From PALSA-1296 sp038322815 (GTDB taxonomy: Bacteria > Bacteroidota > Ignavibacteria > Palsa-1295): a stretch of 64,000 nucleotides of DNA. The notes below the pieces were generated by a model. It worked only from the letters and a program-made list of their open reading frames with translations, made no database searches and was not told the origin of the DNA. Location of the stretch: the NCBI GenBank assembly GCA_038322815.1, contig JBBQGG010000006.1, positions 1 through 64,000 of the forward strand, in the 5' to 3' direction. Shown piece after piece: positions 43,305 through 51,449 of the stretch. The translations under genes were made by a program, and so were the position numbers. The first letter of the stretch is position 1. Each line of letters begins with the position of its first letter.

Positions 43305-43706
43305 TTTGGATGTATCATACTGAGCGAAAGCGAAGAATCTCGCCCATTCTTTGATTACAAATATACAAATACGAAACCGTGTTGCATTTGTAACGGAAAG
43401 AACCGGAAGTCAAAAAAAAGATAGCCACGTACGTGGATGTAACTCTCCAATAGCCGGTTTTACTTGAAACCTAAAAACTTCGACTTCATTAGAGGTCGCA
43501 ATATGTCACAAATTGCCTCTTTCCCGTGTCTATTAAGATTAGGGCATGAATTCATTCATTTTTATGGAAACCTCTTGCTTAAAAATGGGTTATATTCCTA
43601 CTCTAATTTGCGTTTGAGTGAGTTCCCTATACAGAGAACGCCCCAAATACAAGATTGTTGCATGGTTATCATGTATATCTTTTTTCACTAATTCTCTATT
43701 ACAACA
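43305..43706. other. Divergent intergenic region between ABC exporter and Omp28-like gene
   Basis: No convincing gene. A 75-codon frame at 43464-43691 lacks any family match I can see. A degenerate piece of the TGTCATTCTGAG element (ATACTGAGCGAAAGCGAAGA, near 43318) lies near the exporter start. The 12-base palindrome CCACGTACGTGG at 43425-43436 is a possible operator site between the two promoters. Confidence 0.5.
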
Positions 43707-45875
43707 ATGAAACGTTCTTTACTACTTATTGTATTATTGCTTGCATTTGGTGCAAGTGAATTACAGGCACAGGCACCTGTAAAGCATTTCTTACTTGAAG
43801 AATTCACCGGTAGTTGGTGCGGATGGTGCCCTCGCGGTATTTACGGAATTCAGCAAATGGAAGAAAAATATCCATCACAGTTCATTCCGATTGGTTTTCA
43901 TAATGGTGACCCGATGGTAATCGCTGAAGGGACAACGCTTCAAGCTACTGTCCCGGGATATCCAGACGCATGGTTTAACCGCATGACGCAAACAGATGGA
44001 ACACGTAATACTGATCCTACTCAGTGGGCTAATTTGATGGAAGCACATTTGTCTGACGCTGTTGCTGCAGATGTTTCGATCAAGAATGTACAATACACTG
44101 CTGCTACTCGTAAATTTACTGCAACGGTAAGTGTAAAATTTCTTCAGGCTATTACAGGAGATCTCCGCTTGAATATGTATGTGTCAGAAGACAGTGTATC
44201 CGGAGCAAAAGGTACTCAATATGATCAGACAAGCTATTTGACATATCGCTCAGGATACGAATCAAATCCTTTTTATACACTTGGTCACACCGTGCCAGGT
44301 TATCAACACATGCATGTCGCTCGTGCTGTTCTCGGCGGTGCCTGGGGTACTCCGGGAATTATCCCGGCAAGTGTAACGGCCGGATCTACCTATACTCAAG
44401 ATTTTACATACACACTCCCTGCAGGTATCAATCCTGAGCATGTAAATCTAATTGGTCTTGCATTTGCCTATAATGCAAGTAGCGTTTCTAAGAATGAGGT
44501 ATTCAATGCAATTCAGGTAAAACTTACCGATCCGAGCTTTGTCCCGACTTCCGGACTTACTATTACTGCAGACCAGAAATATATTACTGCGAAGGCTGGG
44601 GGACAAACTACTCAGACTGTTACCGTACATAACTCAAACTCTACTGCCACTCAGGCTTACCTTGCAGTTGATAAAGTATTCTCATCCGTCGCGACAACGA
44701 CGGGTTGGCAAGGTACTATTTCTCCGCAAACGATGTCCATTCCGGCAAATGGCTCAGCCCAGGCTACTCTGACTTTTACGACACCTGCCAATGCAGGCTA
44801 TGTGAATGCCGTAGTCGGTGTAACGCCGATCTTAAGTAATGGTGAAACCGGAATCAGCACATCAAGCCCTGCAAAAGTGAATGCGCTTTCAGCGGCAACA
44901 AAATATATTGCTTATGGGAATGATGCTTTCATTAACTCAGCAAATGGAATGGCAAAAAATACTTATGGCACTGGGTATGCAGGTGTAGGGCTTGATAGCG
45001 CTACAATGACAGCCTACCCGCCAACATCCTTTGATGTTGCTATTTTCCCGGCTGTTTTCCTTTTGGATTACCAGAATCTCAATGGCGCACCGCCGCCTGT
45101 TGCACCAACTATTAATGCAATGCTGGATGCAGGAAAGAAAGTTTTGCTCACTTCTGAATATGCAGGGTACTTTGCTTTTGATGCAGCAGGACCATATTAT
45201 AATTCAACGGGAGGAAATCCTACCGATGAGATGACTAAGTTGATTACCAAACTTGGTATCACCTATTCAGGACAAGTATCCCATACTGATCAGAATGGTA
45301 ATAGAATTTTAAGCTCACCGATTAAGGGAGTTGCAAATGATGTTATTGGTAACGGTATTACCGGAACATGTAATGATTTCTATTATGATACATGGGATCT
45401 GACGGGTACTAAGGGAGTTCCGTTCTTATACTTTGATAATGATCCAACTCTCACTGCAGGTCTTCGTTATGACTTCGGATCGAACCAGCGTATGGTCTAT
45501 CTTGATTTTGATCTACAGGATATTTCATCTGCTTCTATTGCTTCGAAGATCCTGACGAAATCTATGGACTTCCTTGTTAACGGAGTTAATGCAGTTGAAC
45601 CCGGTACGGCTACGAGTTTCTCACTCGGTCAGAACTATCCTAATCCCGTCGCAAGCGAGACGAAGATCGGATACTCAGTGAGCGAGCGTACTCCTGTTTC
45701 GATCACTGTACACGATGTATTAGGTCGTGAAGTTGGCAGCCTTGTAAATACTACGAAGGATGCAGGTACGTATAGTGTGAATTTTGATGCATCGAAACTT
45801 TCAGCAGGCGCGTATATCTACACGATGAATGCCGGTGGAAAGACCATCGAAAAGACGATGACAGTTACAAAGTAA
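43707..45875 (+). CDS. Omp28-like secreted thioredoxin-fold protein with a T9SS sorting domain
   Basis: 722 residues. Signal peptide to about residue 22 (ELQAQ). The next domain opens EEFTGSWCGWCPRGIYG with Cys38 and Cys41, the CxxC of a thioredoxin-like fold as in Omp28-family proteins, then CISF-like strands to about 280. A middle part has repeat strands (about 285-400), and a later domain (about 395-620) looks flavodoxin- or ThuA-like (VLLTSEYAGYF). The end (about 640-722) is a type A sorting domain: FSLGQNYPNPVASETKIGYS and GAYIYTMNAGGKTI. It should be surface-anchored; redox activity is plausible but unproven. A terminator follows 20 bases after the stop. Confidence 0.85.
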   Translation: MKRSLLLIVLLLAFGASELQAQAPVKHFLLEEFTGSWCGWCPRGIYGIQQMEEKYPSQFIPIGFHNGDPMVIAEGTTLQATVPGYPDAWFNRMTQTDGTRNTDPTQWANLMEAHLSDAVAADVSIKNVQYTAATRKFTATVSVKFLQAITGDLRLNMYVSEDSVSGAKGTQYDQTSYLTYRSGYESNPFYTLGHTVPGYQHMHVARAVLGGAWGTPGIIPASVTAGSTYTQDFTYTLPAGINPEHVNLIGLAFAYNASSVSKNEVFNAIQVKLTDPSFVPTSGLTITADQKYITAKAGGQTTQTVTVHNSNSTATQAYLAVDKVFSSVATTTGWQGTISPQTMSIPANGSAQATLTFTTPANAGYVNAVVGVTPILSNGETGISTSSPAKVNALSAATKYIAYGNDAFINSANGMAKNTYGTGYAGVGLDSATMTAYPPTSFDVAIFPAVFLLDYQNLNGAPPPVAPTINAMLDAGKKVLLTSEYAGYFAFDAAGPYYNSTGGNPTDEMTKLITKLGITYSGQVSHTDQNGNRILSSPIKGVANDVIGNGITGTCNDFYYDTWDLTGTKGVPFLYFDNDPTLTAGLRYDFGSNQRMVYLDFDLQDISSASIASKILTKSMDFLVNGVNAVEPGTATSFSLGQNYPNPVASETKIGYSVSERTPVSITVHDVLGREVGSLVNTTKDAGTYSVNFDASKLSAGAYIYTMNAGGKTIEKTMTVTK

Positions 45876-45894
45876 TTCGAAAATTTTCGAATGT

Positions 45895-45926
45895 AAAAAG
45901 GCGTGGCATTTGCTGCGCCTTTTTTA
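45895..45926 (+). terminator. Terminator after the Omp28-like gene
   Basis: AAAAAGGCG / CGCCTTTTTT stem with a 12-base loop and T-run, 20 bases after the stop codon. Confidence 0.8.
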
Positions 45927-45927
45927 T

Positions 45928-45947
45928 TTATCCAGAAATTATCCACT
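45928..45947 (+). promoter_or_regulatory. Pair of DnaA-box-like sites upstream of dnaB
   Basis: TTATCCAGA (45928-45936) and TTATCCACT (45939-45947) each differ from the consensus TTATCCACA in one or two positions, are in the same orientation and are 11 bases apart, one helical turn. They lie 100 bases before the dnaB start. Confidence 0.45.
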
Positions 45948-46047
45948 TTGCTACTGTATAACCTGTTATTTTAAAAGGATAAATTGTTCATTGTATTTCC
46001 GTGTTCTCTTCGTAACTTTGCATTATCAATTTGACTAATCTATATCC

Positions 46048-47562
46048 GTGAGCATCATTCCCATTCAATCTAAAGAAGCAGCCGGTTCGCGTACGAGCAG
46101 GACGTATCTGCGCAGTTTTTCCGAACTCTATGACCGTGTTGCCGGAACAGGTCTTGTGCCTCCGCAAGCATTGGAGATCGAGCAATCGATTCTCGGAGCG
46201 ATGATGATCGATAAGACTGCAGCGAACCGCGTCATGGAAGTGCTTGGTGACCGGACGCTTGAAGACAGTCCTTTCTATCGCGAAGCTCATACGGCGATCT
46301 ACCGTGCTATTCTTGCTCTCGATACGAAGAGCGAACCTATTGATCTTCTTTCGGTCACAAGCCGTTTGCGTCTTGATGGTTCACTTGATGAAGCCGGTGG
46401 ACCGACCTATCTTGTCGAATTGACATCGAAAGTCGTGACGACGGCAAACGTTGAAGCACATGCACGTCTTATCCTGGAAAAATATCTTGCCCGCGAACTG
46501 ATCCGCACGTGCGAAGAGATGAAACTTCGCGCATTTTTAGGGGAGGACGATACTTTTGAACTTTTAGATCAGGCAGAATCAAGTCTCTTCCGATTATCGG
46601 AAACCAGGCATCGTAAGAGCTTCCTGAAAATGGATAAGCTGGCTCATGATACGATTGATTATCTTGAGCGCATACATAATAATCACTCCGGCGTAACCGG
46701 AGTCCCTTCGGGACTTGATGATCTCGATGAACTTACCAGCGGTTGGCAGAAAACTGATCTTATTATTTTAGCAGCACGTCCGTCGCAAGGCAAAACTGCC
46801 TTGGCGCTCTCTATGGCTCGCTTTGCTGCACTGAATTCAGTAAAGGAATTGCGTGTGCCTGTTGCAGTTTTCTCGCTTGAAATGGGAGCGCAACAGCTTG
46901 TGTTGAGATTGCTTTGCAGCGAAGCGCAAGTCAGTATGCAAGATGCGCGTAAAGGCAGGTTATCGGCTGATGATTGGCGTAAAGTTTCGCATTCAATCGG
47001 TAAACTGCATGAAGCACCGATCTTTATTGATGATACCGCTGCGATCACGCCGCTTGAACTTCGCGCAAAATGCCGCCGCTTAAAGGCAACGGAGAATATC
47101 GGCTTGATCATTATTGATTATTTGCAGCTTATGGAAGTTTCGCGCCACATGGATTCGCGCGAGCGAGAAATTTCAACGATCTCGCGCTCGCTAAAAGCGC
47201 TTGCAAAAGAATTAAATATTCCGGTTATTGCGCTTAGCCAATTGAACAGAAGCCTTGAAGCAAGAGCGGATAAGAGACCGATGCTATCGGATCTTCGTGA
47301 ATCCGGCGCTATCGAACAGGATGCCGATCTTGTGCTCTTCATCTATCGCCCGGAAACCTACGGCATCGAGCAATACGAAGACGGCAAACCGACTGAAGGC
47401 ACAGCAGAAGTTATCATCGGCAAGCAGCGTAACGGACCCATCGGTTCAACGCGCGTAGCATTCCGAGGCAATGTCGGCAGATTCGATAATTTATTATTTG
47501 TACCTGAATTCGATGAGCCGAATGTTGCACCGAAAATACCATCGAATTCAGCAGCGTTTTAA
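46048..47562 (+). CDS. dnaB: Replicative DNA helicase
   Basis: 504 residues from a GTG start. The ring helicase unwinds DNA at the replication fork. N-terminal domain at about 35-185 (ALEIEQSILGAMMIDK), linker, and RecA-like domain with GVPSGLDDLDELTSGW, Walker A AARPSQGKTALA (about 245-256), and Walker B LIIIDYLQLM, plus SQLNRSLE and the H4-type LRESGAIEQDAD motif. The N-terminus is slightly longer than usual. Tandem DnaA-box-like sites lie upstream. The terminator of the Omp28-like gene isolates it from that unit. Confidence 0.95.
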   Translation: MSIIPIQSKEAAGSRTSRTYLRSFSELYDRVAGTGLVPPQALEIEQSILGAMMIDKTAANRVMEVLGDRTLEDSPFYREAHTAIYRAILALDTKSEPIDLLSVTSRLRLDGSLDEAGGPTYLVELTSKVVTTANVEAHARLILEKYLARELIRTCEEMKLRAFLGEDDTFELLDQAESSLFRLSETRHRKSFLKMDKLAHDTIDYLERIHNNHSGVTGVPSGLDDLDELTSGWQKTDLIILAARPSQGKTALALSMARFAALNSVKELRVPVAVFSLEMGAQQLVLRLLCSEAQVSMQDARKGRLSADDWRKVSHSIGKLHEAPIFIDDTAAITPLELRAKCRRLKATENIGLIIIDYLQLMEVSRHMDSREREISTISRSLKALAKELNIPVIALSQLNRSLEARADKRPMLSDLRESGAIEQDADLVLFIYRPETYGIEQYEDGKPTEGTAEVIIGKQRNGPIGSTRVAFRGNVGRFDNLLFVPEFDEPNVAPKIPSNSAAF

Positions 47563-47639
47563 TTTTTTAACTTAAGAACAAAGAAATGGATAGTGGTGCG
47601 GACTCGTAGTCCGCCCCACTATATTTAGATAACTACTAC

Positions 47640-48038
47640 GTGAATATTATTATTAATCCCCCCACTCTCGTCCCGCCAATTGGCTATAGCCATGCCATCG
47701 CATCAAGCGGCGGCAAAACGATTTATCTTGCAGGGCAGGTATCGTTTGATGCAAAGAGGAAGATCGTTCATAAAGATGATCTCGTAAAGCAATTCGGGCA
47801 GGTATTAAATAATCTTCAAGCAGTTATGAATGAAGCTGGCGGAACGATGACCGATATCGTCAAGCTGAATATTTTTGTTAAAGATAAAAATGATTACGCT
47901 GCGAAAATGAAAGAGATCGGGAAAATCTACGCTTCCTATTTCGGTAAATATTTTCCTGCGATGACACTCATCGAAGTCTCATCACTTTTTGAGGACGATG
48001 CATTGCTTGAGATCGAGGGTATTGCAGTTATTCAATAA
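47640..48038 (+). CDS. RidA family reactive-intermediate deaminase
   Basis: 132 residues from a GTG start. RidA/YjgF proteins hydrolyse reactive imines and enamines that arise from pyridoxal enzymes. The conserved parts are visible: IGYSHAIASSGGKTIYLAGQ, the FGQVLNNLQAVMNEAGGTM helix, VKLNIFVKD, and the C-terminal PAMTLIEVSSLFEDDALLEI. The catalytic Arg of RidA proper is replaced in this alignment position (PAMTLIEV rather than PARxxVxV), so activity may differ from the archetype and it could be one of the Rid subfamilies. A palindromic repeat starts 4 bases after its stop. Confidence 0.85.
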   Translation: MNIIINPPTLVPPIGYSHAIASSGGKTIYLAGQVSFDAKRKIVHKDDLVKQFGQVLNNLQAVMNEAGGTMTDIVKLNIFVKDKNDYAAKMKEIGKIYASYFGKYFPAMTLIEVSSLFEDDALLEIEGIAVIQ

Positions 48039-48041
48039 TCA

Positions 48042-48168
48042 TGTCATTCTGAGCGGAGCAAGTAATCGCGATAGCGATTGCTTGCATAGTGAAGAATCCC
48101 TTGATGGATTGTAGTAAGTAATATTCTACTACTATTTCAAGGGATTCTTCGCTTCGCTCAGAATGACA
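48042..48168. repeat. TGTCATTCTGAG-type palindromic element after ridA
   Basis: Ends TGTCATTCTGAG and CTCAGAATGACA are exact reverse complements, with inner arms GAAGAATCCCTTGA... / ...CAAGGGATTCTTC. An extra hairpin (AGTAATCGC...GCGATTGCT) is inserted in the left arm. It begins 4 bases after the stop codon of the RidA gene. Confidence 0.85.
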
Positions 48169-48225
48169 TGATAATTCAAAAAACCTTAGACGGAGCTACT
48201 ATTAGGAAGAATTCGTTTCCCCTTT

Positions 48226-49380
48226 ATGAATTTTACACTCACCCGAGATCAACTTCACTGGCAATCAGCTGCGCGCTCCTTCACGCAGGATGTTGTTGCA
48301 CCTCTTGCAAGAAAGATGGATGAAGATGGCTCGATGCCGATGTCAGTCATCAGTCAGATGGCATCGCTCGGCTTCTTAGGAGGCTCTGTATCGAAAGATT
48401 TCGGCGGAAGTGGCATGGACAGCCTCTCGCTTGCACTCACCTACATAGAGCTTGGCAGAGCGTGCTCAAGTGTTCGTGGATTTATGACGGTTCATTCATC
48501 GCTTGTGATGAAATGTATCGAGCAATCAGGTTCGCAACTACAGAAGAAAGAATTTCTTCCGAAACTTGCTAAAGCAGAACTCATAGGCTGTTATGCCCTC
48601 ACCGAACCGGAAGCAGGCAGTGATGCAGGAAGTATCAAGACCAAAGCTGAGAAAACCGAAGACGGATATATTTTAAATGGCGAAAAGATCTGGATCACCA
48701 ATGCTAATCTCGCTCATATTGCAATTGTATTTGCAAAGCTTCCTGCAATTGAAGGAGCAAAGCCACATTCAAGCATCACTGCATTTCTTGTCGATACAAA
48801 TTCGGTGGGGTTTATCCGCAATAAAATGCCGGGAAAAGAACTCGGGCATCGTGCTAGCGATCATGCACATATAATCTTAAAGAATTGTTTTGTTTCTGAA
48901 AATAGAGTTTTAGGCGGCGAGAATAACGGCTTTAAGGTTGCTATGTCGGCGCTCGATCATGGAAGGCTTGGCGTAGCCGCAGGTGCGCTCGGAGTGCATC
49001 AGGCATGTCTTGATGCCTGTGTTGATTTTGTACGAACACGAAAACAGTTCGGCTCACGCATCGGTGATTTTGAAATGGTACAAGCCGTTATTGCCGAGAT
49101 GAAGACATCACTGGAAGCATCCCGCTTTTTAGTCTATCATGCTGCCTGGAAAAAAGATCAGGGCGAGAGCTGCACGCTCGAAATATCAATGGCAAAACTT
49201 CATGCAACTGAAGCAGCTGTCAAAGCTGCGAACGAAGCCGTTCTTCTACATGGGGGTAGAGGATACTCGAATGAATATCCCGTCGAAAGATATTTGCGCG
49301 ACATCAAAGGCTTACAGATCTACGAAGGCACGTCACATATTCAGAAGATCGTGATAGCAAGGCAGGTGATAGGAAAGTAG
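48226..49380 (+). CDS. Acyl-CoA dehydrogenase
   Basis: 384 residues with a full acyl-CoA dehydrogenase layout: N-terminal helical domain (about 1-120), beta domain with YALTEPEAGSDAGS (about 125-138) and GEKIWITNA, and a C-terminal helical domain with RKQFG and GRGYSNEYPVERYLRD. The catalytic base is probably the Glu in IYEGTSHIQKI (about residue 366), as in short- and medium-chain enzymes. It uses FAD and needs an electron-transfer flavoprotein, not seen nearby. Substrate chain length cannot be read. Flanked by palindromic repeats on both sides, so likely a single-gene unit. Confidence 0.9.
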   Translation: MNFTLTRDQLHWQSAARSFTQDVVAPLARKMDEDGSMPMSVISQMASLGFLGGSVSKDFGGSGMDSLSLALTYIELGRACSSVRGFMTVHSSLVMKCIEQSGSQLQKKEFLPKLAKAELIGCYALTEPEAGSDAGSIKTKAEKTEDGYILNGEKIWITNANLAHIAIVFAKLPAIEGAKPHSSITAFLVDTNSVGFIRNKMPGKELGHRASDHAHIILKNCFVSENRVLGGENNGFKVAMSALDHGRLGVAAGALGVHQACLDACVDFVRTRKQFGSRIGDFEMVQAVIAEMKTSLEASRFLVYHAAWKKDQGESCTLEISMAKLHATEAAVKAANEAVLLHGGRGYSNEYPVERYLRDIKGLQIYEGTSHIQKIVIARQVIGK

Positions 49381-49627
49381 TCGTTAGTCTTTAGTTGATA
49401 GTCGTTAGCAGAAAGAAAAGAAGATTGTCATTCTGAGCGACAGCGAAGAATCTCGTCAACTTCAGGTGGAGACTTAAGAGCTGCAATCTATTACGGGATT
49501 CCTCACTTCTATTATTTTCGCATTCGCAATTATAATCGAAGCGAAGAATGACATGTCGATCTGTGAATCGCTTTCATACACAAATCCTTTTCTGCTAACG
49601 ACTAAAGACTAATAACTAACGACTACC
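49378..49627. repeat. Nested palindrome: outer 40-bp inverted repeats around a TGTCATTCTGAG element
   Basis: Outer arms: left 49378-49416 (TAGTCGTTAGTCTTTAGTTG...) and right 49588-49627, reverse complements with a few differences. Inside lies a TGTCATTCTGAG-type element at 49426-49553, whose ends match the others. The right inner half is diverged. The right outer arm ends 5 bases before the ATG at 49632. Confidence 0.75.
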
Positions 49628-49631
49628 CAAA

Positions 49632-49850
49632 ATGGCTTTACTACGCAGACGATACGCAAGTTTTGGCAGGGAGGATAAGACCTTCGGCATTCGCGCGCTT
49701 ATTAAGGGCGATTCATGGGCAGTGCGTATTGGAGTGTTTGTATTACTGAGTGCGATCTTCTTTCTCGTCGTCCAACTCACTCATCACCGGATTAATCCTA
49801 ACGAACGAAACCAAGTGCAGGAATCACCTACACCGGAAATTAAAAAGTAG
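49632..49850 (+). CDS. Small single-pass membrane protein
   Basis: 72 residues with one strongly hydrophobic segment (about residues 34-50, AVRIGVFVLLSAIFFLVVQL), a basic N-terminus (LLRRRYASFG) and a short polar tail. I do not recognise a family; the topology suggests an inner-membrane anchor with a cytoplasmic N-terminus. It is 19 bases upstream of anmK on the same strand and probably shares its transcript. It is directly preceded by the right arm of the nested palindrome. Confidence 0.6.
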   Translation: MALLRRRYASFGREDKTFGIRALIKGDSWAVRIGVFVLLSAIFFLVVQLTHHRINPNERNQVQESPTPEIKK

Positions 49851-49869
49851 GTTCGACTTTCAAAACGTA

Positions 49870-51033
49870 ATGAAAGATAGTAATCTTTATATCGGTATCA
49901 TGACCGGCACAAGTATGGATGCCATCGACATCGTGATTGCCCGCTTCGAAGAATTTCCGGAAGTTATCGGAGAATATTCGGCTCCTCTTGATTCTGCATT
50001 AGGTCGGATACTTATGAACTTCGCAACAAAAGACGAGATGAATATCGATCTGTTCATCCGTACACATTTCGTTCTTGCCTCTGAATATGCTAAAGCGGTG
50101 AACAGCGCTTTAGTAAAAGCTAAACTTTCTTCTAAAGATATTCGCGCTATCGGTCTGCACGGGCAGACGATACGGCATGTACCAAAACCTGAAAAAATTA
50201 CTGATTCTCTTCCGGCATCGGGAGCAACATTTCAACTTGGCTCAGGTGCGGCTTTAGCTGCTCAACTCGGAATTGATGTCGTCAGCGATTTCCGAAGCGC
50301 CGATATTGCTCTTGGCGGGGAAGGTGCGCCGCTTGTTCCGATGTTCGATCATCGTTTCTTGCGAAGTGATAACAGCAATCGTATTCTTTTGAATATCGGA
50401 GGTATTGCAAACATTACTTTTCTATCTGCCGGAGGTGATGAAGAACCCGTCATGGCATTCGATACCGGACCGGGGAATATGATCATTGATTCGCTCGCTG
50501 CCGAATATTTTAATACGGCGTACGATGATGATGGTACGATCGCTAAAAGCGGCATTGCAGATGAAAAATTATTGAATCAACTTCTTTCAAATCAATATTT
50601 TAAGCAACCACCTCCTAAATCAACAGGCAGAGAATTATTCGGTGAAGTAATACTGAAAGAATTTATGGAAGCTATAGAAAAAAAGACGCTTTCACATGAA
50701 GATGCTATCCGGACGGCAACAGAACTGACAGCGTATTCGATAGCTCAGGCTATTGATTTTTTGCCCGGAGATATGTTACAAAAATATCCGACAGAAATAT
50801 TCGCAAGCGGCGGCGGAGTAAAAAATAGGTTTCTCTGCAAACGGATCGGAGAGCTTCTTCCGGAAATGAAATTTAGGATTTCAGATGAGAGCGGAATTCC
50901 TTCACAAGCAAAAGAAGCATTGGCATTTGCATATTTTGCAAAAGCGTTTTTGGATCATGAGATCATTCATCTTCCGAATACGACGGGAGCATCAAGAAAA
51001 ACCATTTTAGGATCCTTGAGTAAAGGGTCGTAA
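49870..51033 (+). CDS. anmK: Anhydro-N-acetylmuramic acid kinase
   Basis: 387 residues from ATG 49870, where the family N-terminus (YIGIMTGTSMDAIDIV) begins; an ATG at 49750 lies inside the previous gene in another frame and is rejected. AnmK cleaves and phosphorylates 1,6-anhydro-MurNAc to MurNAc-6-phosphate in cell-wall recycling. Nucleotide-binding motifs GTSMD (8-12), GLHGQTIRH, NIGGIANITFL and FDTGPGN (about 199-205) are clear, as is the later ASGGGVKN. No other recycling gene sits nearby. Its stop is immediately followed by a palindromic element. Confidence 0.94.
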   Translation: MKDSNLYIGIMTGTSMDAIDIVIARFEEFPEVIGEYSAPLDSALGRILMNFATKDEMNIDLFIRTHFVLASEYAKAVNSALVKAKLSSKDIRAIGLHGQTIRHVPKPEKITDSLPASGATFQLGSGAALAAQLGIDVVSDFRSADIALGGEGAPLVPMFDHRFLRSDNSNRILLNIGGIANITFLSAGGDEEPVMAFDTGPGNMIIDSLAAEYFNTAYDDDGTIAKSGIADEKLLNQLLSNQYFKQPPPKSTGRELFGEVILKEFMEAIEKKTLSHEDAIRTATELTAYSIAQAIDFLPGDMLQKYPTEIFASGGGVKNRFLCKRIGELLPEMKFRISDESGIPSQAKEALAFAYFAKAFLDHEIIHLPNTTGASRKTILGSLSKGS

Positions 51034-51142
51034 TGTCATTGCGGGGAGGGCTTCAGCCCGACGAAGCCACCCCTGAGATTTGCAACACGTTCGTTCTTTT
51101 TATTAACCTCAGGGGATTGCTTCGCTGATGCTCGCAATGACA
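51034..51142. repeat. TGTCATTGCGGG-type palindromic element directly after anmK
   Basis: Begins at the base after the anmK stop with TGTCATTGCGGGG and ends GCTCGCAATGACA. Inner arms CCCCTGAGATT and AACCTCAGGGG pair, and a GGGCTTCAGCCC hairpin is on the left. It belongs to the same variant as the metG insertion. Confidence 0.85.
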
Positions 51143-51235
51143 CTCTGGGAAAAAATAATTTCGTTTTTTATGTGCAATGAAAAAAAGATTCGTATTATAG
51201 TAAGTAAGGAATGATATGTATGTATGTGAGTCGAA

Positions 51236-51244
51236 TGTGGATAA
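51236..51244 (-). promoter_or_regulatory. Perfect DnaA box upstream of dnaA
   Basis: TGTGGATAA is the exact reverse complement of TTATCCACA, 206 bases before the dnaA start. The surrounding 51143-51449 stretch is AT-rich and otherwise empty of genes. One box is enough for autoregulation but not for confident origin calling. Confidence 0.6.
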
Positions 51245-51449
51245 CTTTTGCTTTCCATTTCTACTAAGGCTTTGAAGTGTGAATTACTTTTCCCGTGTCA
51301 TACGAGATCGTAATAAAAGATAGGTGATCATTTCATATATTTCTCTGATCGTGTGCAATTCTCGTTTTGCTTTTCGTCATCAGCCGTGTACTAGCTTCTG
51401 TATTTTTAAGTGAAACTCTTATCATAAATTTTCTTTTTACACCAAAACT

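Noticed and set aside
43464..43691. 75-codon ORF between the ABC exporter and the Omp28-like gene
   Set aside because: No family pattern, no start signal, in a repeat-bearing intergenic region.
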